Assembly: GCF_000190755.2 (NCBI RefSeq) | Contig: NZ_JH109153.1 | Location: 640,561-704,560 of the forward strand | Direction: 5' to 3' | DNA: 64,000 nucleotides | Source: Methylobacter tundripaludum SV96 | Lineage (GTDB): Bacteria; Pseudomonadota; Gammaproteobacteria; Methylococcales; Methylomonadaceae | Notes under the pieces: model-generated | What the model was told of the DNA's origin: nothing | Database searches by the model: none | Seen by the model: only the letters and a program-made list of their open reading frames with translations | Translations under genes and position numbers: made by a program | Shown: positions 55,341 through 64,000 of the stretch, one piece after another | How positions within the stretch are numbered: position 1 is the first letter of the stretch | Layout: every line of letters starts with the position of its first letter

Positions 55341-56423
55341 CTATCTATAGTAGCGATGAGGGATAAAAGGCAATGGAGTCAGGGTGACTGTAATCCGGTG
55401 GTCGCGAACCATGGTGTATAGCGGACTACCCAAGTCAACGGTATACGGATCAAGCATCGCCATAGCAATCGGCTGGTCCAGGCAGGGAGAAAAACTGCCG
55501 CTGGTCACATAGCCTACGGCGATACCTTCACTGTTACAAATTACACTGCCTTCCCGCACCGGTATTTTGCTATCGATCAGCAACCCGACGCGGATTTTTT
55601 CCGATCCGTGTTGCAACTGAGCCAGAATTTTTTCGGCTCCGGGGAAGTTATTATCGGCTTTTTTAATCAGCCACTGGAGACCTGCCTCTACCGGCGTAAT
55701 CGACTCATTAAGTTCATGGCCGTACAGGCATAGGCCCGCTTCCAGGCGCAAGGTATCCCTGGCCGCCAAACCTATGGGTTCTACATCGTCTTCGGCCAGC
55801 AACAGACGGGCGAGTTGTTCCGCATAATGATGGCCTACCGAGATTTCAAAACCGTCTTCGCCGGTATAGCCGCTACGGCTGACGTTGCATTTTATGCCCT
55901 TGATGTTTGTTCCACAGGCTTGCATAAAGGAAAGTTCGGCGGCTTGTGCCGAAAACTTTTCCATGATCGATGCGGCGGCAGGACCTTGCAAAGCAAATAA
56001 AGCCTGACTGGTCAGTTCATTAAAACAACACCGCCCCCCTAAATGGCTATACAGATGCTTAAAGTCTTTGTCTTTGCAGGCAGCATTCACAACAATCATC
56101 AAACCCGTATCGATACGGGTAATGATGATGTCGTCCATAATCCCGCCATCGCTGTTGGTTAATACCGTGTATTTCTGATCGCCGGATTTAAGCCCTGAAA
56201 TGTCGCTGGGTATCAGTTGCCCAAGTTCAGGAACCGCGTCATCGCCGAGAATCAGGCACTGCCCCATGTGCGAAATGTCGAAGAAACCTGCGTGGCTGCG
56301 GCAGTGCAGATGTTCATGCAGCGTACCATTACCGTATTGCACCGGCATAAGGTAGCCGGCAAACGGCACCATCCTGGCGCCCAGCTCAAGATGCAGATTG
56401 TAAAGCGGCGTTTGTTTTAACAT
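55341..56423 (-). CDS. gcvT: glycine cleavage T protein (aminomethyltransferase)
   Basis: GcvT (360 residues) moves the methylene group from the aminomethylated H protein to H4folate, giving 5,10-methylene-H4F and ammonia. The sequence has MVPFAGYLMPVQYGNGTLHE, the folate-site region FDISHMGQ, SGYTGEDGFEI and LRLEAGLCLYGHEL. ATG 56423 is chosen over TTG 56450 because the family begins near LKQTPLYNLHLELGARM. No glycine riboswitch is visible upstream. Confidence 0.95.
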   Translation of the reverse strand: MLKQTPLYNLHLELGARMVPFAGYLMPVQYGNGTLHEHLHCRSHAGFFDISHMGQCLILGDDAVPELGQLIPSDISGLKSGDQKYTVLTNSDGGIMDDIIITRIDTGLMIVVNAACKDKDFKHLYSHLGGRCCFNELTSQALFALQGPAAASIMEKFSAQAAELSFMQACGTNIKGIKCNVSRSGYTGEDGFEISVGHHYAEQLARLLLAEDDVEPIGLAARDTLRLEAGLCLYGHELNESITPVEAGLQWLIKKADNNFPGAEKILAQLQHGSEKIRVGLLIDSKIPVREGSVICNSEGIAVGYVTSGSFSPCLDQPIAMAMLDPYTVDLGSPLYTMVRDHRITVTLTPLPFIPHRYYR

Positions 56424-56686
56424 GGAATATTTGTCTTCGCGTGTGAGCAAGGCTGTAGTTTAGCCATTTGTTCGATTATTTACCACGAACAGCGTGAAGA
56501 TCATGAAGAAAAAATATAACGGCAAGAGCGCACGGCTAACATGGATTGCACGAGATTCCATCCAAACTCTCCGTCGCTTACTTGTTTTAGTTTTTTAGAT
56601 TAAAGCCATAGCTTGTATAATCTCCGCTTTGTTTCGGCTAGTTATCTTGCTGCACTCACTTCTTATTTAAAATCTCAGAGAACTCT

Positions 56687-57778
56687 ATGGCGCTGTATTG
56701 TGGAATCGTTGGCTTACCCAATGTTGGAAAATCGACCTTATTTAATGCATTAACCCGTGCGAAAATCGCGGCCGAAAATTACCCCTTCTGCACTATCGAC
56801 CCCAATGTAGGCGTAGTTCCCGTGCCTGACAGCCGAATGGACAAGCTGGCGGAAATCGTAAAACCCGAGCGCATGTTGCCTACCACGATTGAATTTGTAG
56901 ACATCGCAGGACTCGTTGCAGGCGCATCGAAAGGCGAGGGCTTGGGCAACCAGTTTTTAGCCAATATTCGCGAGACGGATGCCATTGCCCATGTGGTGCG
57001 CTGCTTTCAGGATGATAACGTCATCCATGTCGCCGGAAAAATCGATCCACTCTCCGACATCGAAGTCATTAACACGGAATTGGCCTTGGCCGATATGGCT
57101 TCCGTTGAAAAAGCCTTGCTGCGTGCGAGCAAGGCGGCCAGAACCGGCAACAAAGACGAACAGGCCAAAAAAGATGTGCTGGAAAAGGTTTTCAAGCAAC
57201 TGGATTCGGGCGAACCTGCGCGAACCCTGCCGTTAACCGAGGATGAAAAAGCCCTGATCAGGGACCTGTGCCTGATGACGCTCAAACCGGCCATGTACAT
57301 TGCCAATGTGCAGGATGACGGTTTCGAAAACAATCCATTGCTGGATAAAGTGCAAGCGCTGGCCGAAAAAGAAGGCGCCATGGTCGTACCGATCTGCGCA
57401 GCCATAGAAGCGGAAATAGCTCAGCTGGACGAGGAAGAAAAGAAAGAATTCCTGGACGATCTCGGCTTGGAAGAACCCGGCTTAAATCGTGTTGTTAGAG
57501 CCGGATATAAACTGCTGAACCTCGCGACTTATTTTACTGCCGGAGTAAAAGAAGTCAGGGCCTGGACTATTCCGGTCGGAGCGACCGCGCCCCAGGCAGC
57601 CGGTGTCATTCACAGCGACTTTGAAAAAGGCTTTATTCGCGCCGAAGTCATTGCCTACCAGGATTTCATCGACTATAAAGGCGAACAGGGCGCCAAAGAC
57701 GCCGGTAAATGGCGGCTTGAAGGCAAAGACTACATCGTTAAAGACGGCGACGTAGTGCATTTCAGATTCAACGTTTGA
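56687..57778 (+). CDS. ychF: redox-regulated ATPase YchF
   Basis: YchF (363 residues) is an Obg-family ATPase that binds ribosomes and responds to oxidative stress. Walker A is GLPNVGKST (about 9-17), with [16 protein letters not shown] as switch region, [17 protein letters not shown], a coiled-coil insert (about 130-180) and a C-terminal TGS domain ([18 protein letters not shown]). A TATAAT at 56616-56621 may be its -10 box. The stop codon lies inside the -35 box of the next gene's promoter. Confidence 0.97.
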   Translation: MALYCGIVGLPNVGKSTLFNALTRAKIAAENYPFCTIDPNVGVVPVPDSRMDKLAEIVKPERMLPTTIEFVDIAGLVAGASKGEGLGNQFLANIRETDAIAHVVRCFQDDNVIHVAGKIDPLSDIEVINTELALADMASVEKALLRASKAARTGNKDEQAKKDVLEKVFKQLDSGEPARTLPLTEDEKALIRDLCLMTLKPAMYIANVQDDGFENNPLLDKVQALAEKEGAMVVPICAAIEAEIAQLDEEEKKEFLDDLGLEEPGLNRVVRAGYKLLNLATYFTAGVKEVRAWTIPVGATAPQAAGVIHSDFEKGFIRAEVIAYQDFIDYKGEQGAKDAGKWRLEGKDYIVKDGDVVHFRFNV

Positions 57779-57803
57779 CAAAGTAAGAGCGGGTACTTAT
57801 AAT
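57775..57803 (+). promoter_or_regulatory. consensus sigma-70 promoter of tRNA-Met inside a hairpin
   Basis: TTGACA (57775-57780) and TATAAT (57798-57803) are both perfect consensus hexamers with exactly 17 bases between. The ychF stop codon lies within the -35 box. AAGAGCGGG (57785-57793) and CCCGCTCTT (57805-57813) form a 9-bp stem around the -10 box. The bases after TATAAT are GC-rich, as in stringently controlled stable RNA promoters. The stem has few T residues after it but could end ychF transcripts. Confidence 0.85.
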
Positions 57804-57831
57804 TCCCGCTCTTTAAAAGACCTGTTTAAAT

Positions 57832-57908
57832 GGCGATGTAGCTCAGCTGGTTAGAGCACGGGATTCATAACCCCGGGGTCGGTGGTTCAAGTCCACCTAT
57901 CGCCACCA
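57832..57908 (+). tRNA. tRNA-Met (CAT), elongator
   Basis: The 77-base sequence folds as a cloverleaf: 7-bp acceptor stem (GGCGATG/TATCGCC), D-stem GCTC, anticodon loop TTCATAA with CAT, variable loop GGGTC, T-arm GGTGG-TTCAAGT-CCACC and an encoded CCA end. G1-C72 pairing excludes the initiator tRNA. The variable loop favours elongator Met over the CAT-bearing Ile2 tRNA. The last anticodon-stem pair is an A-C mismatch. Confidence 0.93.
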
Positions 57909-57917
57909 TACAAATCA

Positions 57918-57948
57918 AGCGCTTAGGTTAAAACCAAGTGCTTTTTTT
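57918..57948 (+). terminator. intrinsic terminator after tRNA-Met
   Basis: AGCGCTTAGGT (57918-57928) pairs with ACCAAGTGCT (57933-57942) with one bulged A and a TAAA loop, followed by seven T residues. It begins ten bases after the tRNA CCA end. Confidence 0.85.
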
Positions 57949-57949
57949 A

Positions 57950-58412
57950 TGCCTGAAATAAAAATTATCCTAATTCTGTCCCCTTTCTAAAAAAAGTCGC
58001 AACGACTGCCAATCGCCACACACACAAATTCCGAATCACTTGCGCATCATCCGCAAATCGTCCGGTCGGCTCAATTCAGTGGCGACCAGTGGGTAGACAG
58101 AGCCGTCCACGGCCGTGCAACACACTCGTCCGTGTGAGTATCGCCTCAACTCTCGTCACAGAGTTAAACCCTATCCCCTTTCGTAGCTTGGCACCCAAAT
58201 GTGCGCGGCATTCTTCATAACGTAGAGGATTGAGCTGGCCCCCTCTCGCATAATGTAAGTTAAAAACGCTGTTAGGCGATGATCTCTAAACTCCAAAATG
58301 TATTGTTTCCCCATAAAATTCGCGTTACGCTACATGCCCCTGAGCTTGCTCTATAGGGCTGCGCCGATCTGCTGTTGGATTTATTGGATTTTGAGTTATC
58401 TGGAAAACACAC
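57950..58412. other. gene-poor junction between tRNA-Met and the NRPS gene
   Basis: About 460 bases without a confident gene. The minus strand shows a short coding-like piece ending at 58036 (reading AVDGSVYPLVATELSRPDDL, then RMMRK and stop), probably the tail of a lost gene. Base composition becomes richer in GC to the right. I see no clear promoter or MbtH-type gene. Confidence 0.4.
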
Positions 58413-61400
58413 ATGAAGGAAGTTGTTGCCCGCTTTGCATCCCTATCGCCCGCAAAGCAGGCTCTTTTACAAAAGGCACAAAAAGCTACCGGCTCCATCG
58501 GCCTGAAGGAAGAACCGATCCCCCCCCGGTCTGCCGGCGAAGCGCATCCCCCGCTGTCTTTTGCTCAACAGCGCTTGTGGTTCTTAGACCAGCTGGAAGG
58601 ACCTAGCGCCACTTACAACATGCCTAACGCCGTCCGTTTGGATGGCCGCCTTGATCTGTCCGCTTTCGAAGCTGTCTTCCAGGAAATCGTCCGCCGCCAT
58701 GAAGTGTTGCGAACTAATTTCATCCAACAAAATAGCCGCCCGGTACAGCTTATCCATGCCGAGATTGATTGCCGCATTCCAGTCGTTGACTTGCAAAACC
58801 TGCCTGAGGCGCAGCGGGAAAGCGCATTCGACCGGTTGGCGGAGCAGGAAGCGAGACGCCCTTTCGATCTGGCCCAGGACCGGCTGCTACGCCTGAGCCT
58901 GGTCCGTCTGGCGGCTGATCGACACATCCTGCTGATCAACATCCACCACATCGTTTCCGACGGCTGGTCGAACGGCAATGTACTGCTGCGCGAAGTCTTG
59001 GCCTTATACGAGGCGTTCTCTGAGGATAAGCCCTCGCCGCTGACTCCGCTGCCCATCCAATACGCCGACTTCGCCTGCTGGCAGCGCGAATGGTTAAGCG
59101 GCCCACGATTGGACAACCAAATCGCCTACTGGCAAAAACAACTGTCCGGCATTCCGGCTCTGCTGGAACTGCCTACGGATCGGCCGCGCCCGCCGATACA
59201 AACTTTTACCGGCAGCACCCGCTATTTTACCCTTGAGACCGAGTTACTGACGCAGCTTAAAGCCCTGAGCCAAGCCGCCGGCGCCACCTTGTTCATGACC
59301 CTGCAAGCCGGTTTCGCCGCGCTGCTGGCCCGTTACAGCCGCCAAGAAACTGTGGTAGTCGGTTCGCCGATCGCCAACCGTAATCGTAAAGAGCTGGAAC
59401 CCCTGATGGGCTTTTTCGTCAATACGCTGGTGCTGCGTACTGAATTTACAGACAGCCTCACCGGGCATGAGTTACTGGCTCAAGTGCGTCACACCTGTCT
59501 GGAAGCCTACCGCCATCAGGATGTACCGTTCGAGCGTTTGGTCGAAGCCATTAAACCTGAGCGCAACTTGAGCTTCTCCACGTTATTCCAGGTCATGTTC
59601 ATTCTGCAAAACCAGAACGAACAAACAGCCGACCTGCATATCGGCGACTTGCGCATGTCCACCATCCCCCAAGCGGCGGCCTCGTCGATGTTCGACATGA
59701 CCCTCAAACTGGAGGAGCAGAACGGAGCATTGCTGGGAGAATTCGAATACAACACCGACCTGTTCGATGCGGCCACTATCGAGCGCTTCGTCGCCCACTT
59801 CCGCACGCTGCTGACCGGCATCGCCACTCATCCCGATTGTCCGGTGGCGCAACTTCCGCTGCTGGATCAAACCGGACGCCAACAACTGCTGCTAGACTGG
59901 AACGTCACCCGACACGACTATCCGCTCGAACAAACAGTCTACCGTTTGTTCGAGCAACAGGCCCGGCAACACCCCGATCGCATCGCGTTGCTGTGGGAAG
60001 GCGAACAACTGAGCTACGGCCAATTGAATGCACGGGCCGATCTGCTGGCCGGCTACCTGTGCAAGCTGGGCGCAACGACGGAAACCCTGATCGGTCTGTG
60101 TGTTGAGCGCTCCATGGATATGGTGGTGGGTTTGCTGGGCATTATGAAGACCGGGGCAGCTTATGTACCGCTAGACCCGGCCTATCCGAAAGACCGCCTG
60201 AACGCGATGATCGCCAGTTCCGGCCTTTCGCTGTTATTGACGCAGCAAACCGCTGCATCGGCCCTGCCCGCTTGCGCTGCCCGCCTGGTTTTCCTGGACA
60301 GCGATTGGCCCGCCATTGCCGCAACGCGCCACCCCATTACCACCGGCCCGGCATGCACTGACAGCTTGGCCTATGTGATCTACACCTCCGGCTCCACCGG
60401 CCAGCCCAAAGGCGTGCAGATTTCCCACCGGGCCTTGCTCAATTTCTTGCTGAGCATGAGCAAACAACCCGGCCTCAGCGCTGATGAAACCCTGCTGGCG
60501 GTCACGACTATTTCTTTCGACATTGCCACGTTGGAGCTGTATTTGCCGCTGATCATCGGAGCGCGCATCGCTCTGGTATCACGGGAAACGGCAGCGGATG
60601 GCTTTGCGCTGCTGGAGGCAATCAACAGCTCGCAAGCGACGGTCATGCAGGCCACTCCGGCGACTTGGCGGCTGTTGTTCGCCACCGACGGGCGCGGCGC
60701 GCTACCGCTACGCCGGATTTTCTGCGGTGGCGAAGCCCTGACCGGGGAGCTCGCCGACCAGCTTTTGAACACCGGCGCAGAGGTATGGAACCTGTACGGG
60801 CCGACCGAAACCACCGTCTGGTCGACAGCCAGCCGGGTGCTGCCGCAACAAGACGGCGGCGAAATCGGCAAGAGCGCCAGCGCCTCGATCGGTCGACCGA
60901 TTGCCAACACCCAGACTTACATAGTGGATAGCTTTTTCCATCCTGTCCCGGTTGGCATTCCCGGCGAACTGCACATCGGCGGAGACGGGCTAAGCCGCGG
61001 TTATCTGGGCCAAGCGGCGATGACCGCCGAACGTTTTCTGCCCGATCCTTTCGCCGCCACGCCCGGCGCTCGGGTTTACAAAACCGGGGACTTGGTACGT
61101 TTTCTCAACAGCGGCCAAATCGCCTTTTTGGGCCGGGTCGATCACCAAGTCAAGATTCGCGGTTTCCGCATTGAGCTGGGCGAAATCGAAGCGGTACTCA
61201 GCCGCCATCCGGCGGTGCGCAATGCGGTAGCGGTATGCCGGGAAGACCGCGCCGATCAGCAACAGTTGCTGGCTTACGTGGAGGCCGATCCCGACTGGCA
61301 AGAAGAAGCCCCCGATACAACCTTAGGCGATGTCCTGATTGAAAAATGGCAAACGGTTTGGGATCAAACCTATCGCACCGCGCAACCCGCTGTCGTGGAT

Positions 61401-64000
61401 GATTTCGACACCAGCGGCTGGCTAAGCAGTTACACCGGCAAACCGATCCCCGACTCGGAAATGCAGGCCTGGGTGGACGGCACGGTCGCGCGCATTCTGG
61501 CCTTGCAACCTTCCCGTGTCATGGAAATCGGCTGCGGCACCGGCTTATTGCTGTCGCGTATTGCACCCAAGGTGCAAGCTTATGTTGGCGTGGATTTTTC
61601 CGCGGCAGTGCTGGAACGCCTGCACCAAAAAAACCAAATCTGGGGCTTAAGCGGGATACAACTGCTTCGGCGGGAAGCGGACCGGTTTTCCCCGGATGAA
61701 GCGCAAAGCTTCGATACGATCATCATCAATTCGGTTATCCAGTATTTTCCCGGCCTGGATTATCTGCTGACGGTGCTGGAAGGAGCGGTCAACTCGATCA
61801 GCGACGGCGGCCGCCTGTTTCTCGGCGATTTACGCACCCTGCCGTTACTGGAGCTTCAGCACGCCTCGGTGCAATTCCATCAAGCCGATGCCGCCTGCAC
61901 CTGCGAGGAATTGAGCCGCCGCGTGGCGGGCCAAACCGAACGCGAAGAAGAACTGCTGCTGGACCCGCGTTTCTTTTCCGCGCTGCAAACCCGGCTGCCG
62001 CGCATCAGCGCCGTTGAGTTTTTCCTGAAACCCGGAACAGCTGCCAATGAAATGATTAAGTTCCGCTACGATGCGGTGCTGCGTATTGGTGCTGTAACGC
62101 CTGCGCCTAGCCTCGATACGCAAAGCCTGGATGCAGGAAAAGACGCCTTAAACTTGGAAGACTTGCGGGAAAAATTATCCGCACAGCCCGAAACCCTGCT
62201 CGTCAAAAACCTGCCGAACCGGCGTCTTTCAGAGGATGCGCGGATACTGGAATGGCTGCGTAGCGGTTCCAGTCCCGGCACAGTCGGCGAAATGCGCGCG
62301 CAGTTGCAGCATGAGCCGCCGCTGGGCGTCGATCCTGATGCACTATGCAAGCTCGGCGAATCGCTTGACTATACGGTCGCTCTCGGTTGGGCCGAAGATG
62401 AACCGCAACGGCGCTTTGACGCGGTTTTTTACCGCCATAACAACCGTAACGCCGGTCGCGGCATCGCCTTTCCGGGCAACGTCCCGGCAGATCGGCTGGA
62501 ACAATACATTAACGATCCGGGCAGGAACTCTCGTACACGACTGCTGGCGGCAGAACTGCGTCGCGTCCTAGAAGACCGCTTGCCCGCCTACATGGTACCC
62601 TCGGCCATCGTTTGTTTGGATAAGCTGCCCTTGACTCCGAACGGTAAAATCGACCGCCGCGCCCTCCCCGCTCCCGACATGACCGGACTCAAAGAAGACT
62701 ACGTGGCGCCGCGCAATAGCGACGAACAGCGCGTGGCCGCTATCTGGTCCGAAGTCTTGGAAGTCGAGCGCATCGGCGCCAACGACAATTTTTTCAACTT
62801 GGGCGGGCATTCCCTGTTGGCGGTGCAGGTTATCTCCAAAATCCGCGATGCTTTTTCGGTCGAGCTGCCTATCCAGGCCCTGTTCGATGCGCCCACCGTA
62901 GCGCTGTTAAGCGAACGCCTGCTTGCCGACGCAGCCAATGCGCAACCCGTGTCTGCACCGATTCAAGCACTGTCTGCGGAAGAACGGGCCGCCGCGCCAT
63001 TATCCTTTGCCCAGCAACGGCTATGGTTTCTCGATAAACTCGAAGGCGCCAGCGTTACTTATCATATTTCCGGCGCGGCGCGCATGACCGGCAAGCTGAA
63101 CGTTACCGTGCTGGAGCGCACCTTCAGCGAAATCGTGCGCCGTCACGAAGTATTGCGCACCCGCTTTGACGAATGCGACGGCCACCCGATGCAGATTATC
63201 GTGCCGCCGGAACCCTTCCTGTTCCGCCAAGTGTCGCTGGAGCAGTTGTCCGAATCCCTGCGCGAACAGGAAATACAACATTGGCTGGCCAGCGAAAACG
63301 AACGGCCTTTCGCCCTTGCTCACGAGCCGCTGCTGCGCGTCACGCTGCTGCGCCTGGACGAAACCAGCCACCTGCTGCTGATGACCCTGCACCATATCAT
63401 TTCCGATGAATGGTCGATGGGCCTGCTGCTGCAAGAAGTGGCGGATTTGTACCGCGCCTTCGGTTTAAATCAGCCTTCGCCCTTGCCCGAATTGCCGATC
63501 CAATACGCCGATTACGCTCACTGGCAACGGCAATGGCTGTCCGGGACACTGCTCTTAACCCAGTTAAGCTACTGGGCCAAACACTTGGCCGAAGCGCCCG
63601 CCCTGCTGGATTTACCGACCGACCGGCCCCGTCCGCCGGTGCAACGCTACCGTGGCCGCAGTCAGTCGTTTAGCATTGAAGCCGGGCTCGCGAATCAACT
63701 CAAGCAACTGGGACGATCCGCCGAGGCCACGCTGTTCATGACACTGCTGGGCGGCTACGGCGTGTTGCTGGCCCGCTACGCCCGCACCACCGACTTGGTC
63801 ATCGGCTCGCCGATCGCCAATCGCAACCGTACCGAACTGGAACGGCTGATCGGTTTCTTCGTCAACACCCTGCCGTTGCGGCTGGATTTATCGGGCAATC
63901 CCAGCACCCGCGAGCTATTGAGCCGGATCAGGCAAACCGCGTTGGCCGCTTACGCGCATCAGGATGTGCCTTTCGAATACATCGTCGAAGAACTCCAACC
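58413..64000 (+). CDS. nonribosomal peptide synthetase, partial (C-A-MT-PCP-C...)
   Basis: An open frame of 1862 codons from ATG 58413 runs off the right edge. Order: condensation domain (about 45-480; HHIVSDG at 178-184), adenylation domain (about 500-930; YTSGSTG at 657, NLYGPTETT, KIRGFRIELGE near 915), a SAM methyltransferase inserted before A9/A10 (MEIGCGTGLL near 1038; about 940-1330), the A tail (LPAYMVPSA at 1390; LPLTPNGKIDRRALP), a carrier domain (NLGGHSLLA, Ser 1467) and a second condensation domain with HHIISDE at 1660-1666. Specificity positions read D-I-L-Q-F-G-L-V-W, close to a glycine code I recall, so N-methylglycine is the likely unit. A weak GGA site precedes the ATG. GC content is higher than in most of the window. 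Confidence 0.93.
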   Translation, partial: MKEVVARFASLSPAKQALLQKAQKATGSIGLKEEPIPPRSAGEAHPPLSFAQQRLWFLDQLEGPSATYNMPNAVRLDGRLDLSAFEAVFQEIVRRHEVLRTNFIQQNSRPVQLIHAEIDCRIPVVDLQNLPEAQRESAFDRLAEQEARRPFDLAQDRLLRLSLVRLAADRHILLINIHHIVSDGWSNGNVLLREVLALYEAFSEDKPSPLTPLPIQYADFACWQREWLSGPRLDNQIAYWQKQLSGIPALLELPTDRPRPPIQTFTGSTRYFTLETELLTQLKALSQAAGATLFMTLQAGFAALLARYSRQETVVVGSPIANRNRKELEPLMGFFVNTLVLRTEFTDSLTGHELLAQVRHTCLEAYRHQDVPFERLVEAIKPERNLSFSTLFQVMFILQNQNEQTADLHIGDLRMSTIPQAAASSMFDMTLKLEEQNGALLGEFEYNTDLFDAATIERFVAHFRTLLTGIATHPDCPVAQLPLLDQTGRQQLLLDWNVTRHDYPLEQTVYRLFEQQARQHPDRIALLWEGEQLSYGQLNARADLLAGYLCKLGATTETLIGLCVERSMDMVVGLLGIMKTGAAYVPLDPAYPKDRLNAMIASSGLSLLLTQQTAASALPACAARLVFLDSDWPAIAATRHPITTGPACTDSLAYVIYTSGSTGQPKGVQISHRALLNFLLSMSKQPGLSADETLLAVTTISFDIATLELYLPLIIGARIALVSRETAADGFALLEAINSSQATVMQATPATWRLLFATDGRGALPLRRIFCGGEALTGELADQLLNTGAEVWNLYGPTETTVWSTASRVLPQQDGGEIGKSASASIGRPIANTQTYIVDSFFHPVPVGIPGELHIGGDGLSRGYLGQAAMTAERFLPDPFAATPGARVYKTGDLVRFLNSGQIAFLGRVDHQVKIRGFRIELGEIEAVLSRHPAVRNAVAVCREDRADQQQLLAYVEADPDWQEEAPDTTLGDVLIEKWQTVWDQTYRTAQPAVVDDFDTSGWLSSYTGKPIPDSEMQAWVDGTVARILALQPSRVMEIGCGTGLLLSRIAPKVQAYVGVDFSAAVLERLHQKNQIWGLSGIQLLRREADRFSPDEAQSFDTIIINSVIQYFPGLDYLLTVLEGAVNSISDGGRLFLGDLRTLPLLELQHASVQFHQADAACTCEELSRRVAGQTEREEELLLDPRFFSALQTRLPRISAVEFFLKPGTAANEMIKFRYDAVLRIGAVTPAPSLDTQSLDAGKDALNLEDLREKLSAQPETLLVKNLPNRRLSEDARILEWLRSGSSPGTVGEMRAQLQHEPPLGVDPDALCKLGESLDYTVALGWAEDEPQRRFDAVFYRHNNRNAGRGIAFPGNVPADRLEQYINDPGRNSRTRLLAAELRRVLEDRLPAYMVPSAIVCLDKLPLTPNGKIDRRALPAPDMTGLKEDYVAPRNSDEQRVAAIWSEVLEVERIGANDNFFNLGGHSLLAVQVISKIRDAFSVELPIQALFDAPTVALLSERLLADAANAQPVSAPIQALSAEERAAAPLSFAQQRLWFLDKLEGASVTYHISGAARMTGKLNVTVLERTFSEIVRRHEVLRTRFDECDGHPMQIIVPPEPFLFRQVSLEQLSESLREQEIQHWLASENERPFALAHEPLLRVTLLRLDETSHLLLMTLHHIISDEWSMGLLLQEVADLYRAFGLNQPSPLPELPIQYADYAHWQRQWLSGTLLLTQLSYWAKHLAEAPALLDLPTDRPRPPVQRYRGRSQSFSIEAGLANQLKQLGRSAEATLFMTLLGGYGVLLARYARTTDLVIGSPIANRNRTELERLIGFFVNTLPLRLDLSGNPSTRELLSRIRQTALAAYAHQDVPFEYIVEELQ

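Noticed and set aside
56424-56686. Glycine riboswitch before gcvT
   Set aside because: The upstream region shows none of the conserved glycine aptamer segments; it holds CACGAA-type repeat debris instead.
58265-58290. Integron attC-like GTTAGGC
   Set aside because: Only a single core half-site is present; no paired inverse core or integrase was seen.
58298-58606. 102-codon frame at the start of the NRPS
   Set aside because: It overlaps the NRPS N-terminus in another frame, and the NRPS frame has clear domain motifs.

Overview
The window looks like a chromosomal segment of a motile, free-living gammaproteobacterium. The evidence is the flagellar block in the order fleQ-fleS-fleR-fliEFGHIJK, the gene order rpsF-rpsR-(DUF2232)-rplI, a Pseudomonas-style split class II ribonucleotide reductase (nrdJa/nrdJb), and EfpL, RlmG and WaaA of gammaproteobacterial type. 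A cyclohydrolase of the FchA type, a GlxR/Hyi hydroxypyruvate pair, Acs and many short palindromic repeats fit a methylotroph such as a member of Methylococcales. That assignment is inference, because no methane or methanol oxidation gene lies in the window.

Layout. 1-0.75 kb: the end of an ISAzo13-type insertion sequence, cut by the window edge and split by a frameshift. 0.9-6.8 kb: fchA, a YcgR-type PilZ protein behind a sigma-54-like promoter, waaA, and the rpsF-rpsR-DUF2232-rplI operon. 6.9-18.6 kb: flagellar operon fliEFGHIJK and the regulators fleS, fleR and fleQ, all on the minus strand, with GG-N10-GC sigma-54 sites before fliE and fleS. 18.8-23.9 kb: a CNNM/CBS membrane protein, an FHA-PilZ pair, a 50-residue membrane peptide gene, rlmG and efpL. 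24-30.2 kb: glxR-hyi, then on the minus strand an operon of two M16 peptidases, rsmD, coaD and two ferredoxins. 30.5-38 kb: acs, an ABC exporter, nrdJa-nrdJb behind two NrdR-like boxes, and an orphan PIN protein. 38-41.6 kb: a repeat island holding an unknown protein, a b-type cytochrome and a two-TM pore-like protein. 41.6-44.5 kb: an apparent operon of a DUF2934 protein, a stand-alone HEAGH (M41-like) protein and an FtsH. 44.7-51.4 kb: a PAS-GGDEF-EAL protein, a FixL/FixJ-like two-component pair and a membrane HEAGH protein. 51.5-57.9 kb: NUDIX hydrolase, gcvP, gcvT, ychF and tRNA-Met. 58.4 kb to the right edge: the start of a nonribosomal peptide synthetase (C-A with inserted methyltransferase-PCP-C), open at the window end.

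How it fits together. FleQ, FleS/FleR, the sigma-54 sites and the PilZ proteins describe a flagellar regulon with c-di-GMP input, and the YcgR-type gene upstream appears to belong to it. Several dispersed repeat families occupy the intergenic spaces, and one unit has been read into the C-terminus of FliH. The most unusual items are the DUF2934/HEAGH/FtsH operon, the tRNA-adjacent NRPS, the repeat-derived FliH tail and the palindrome island at 38-41.6 kb.
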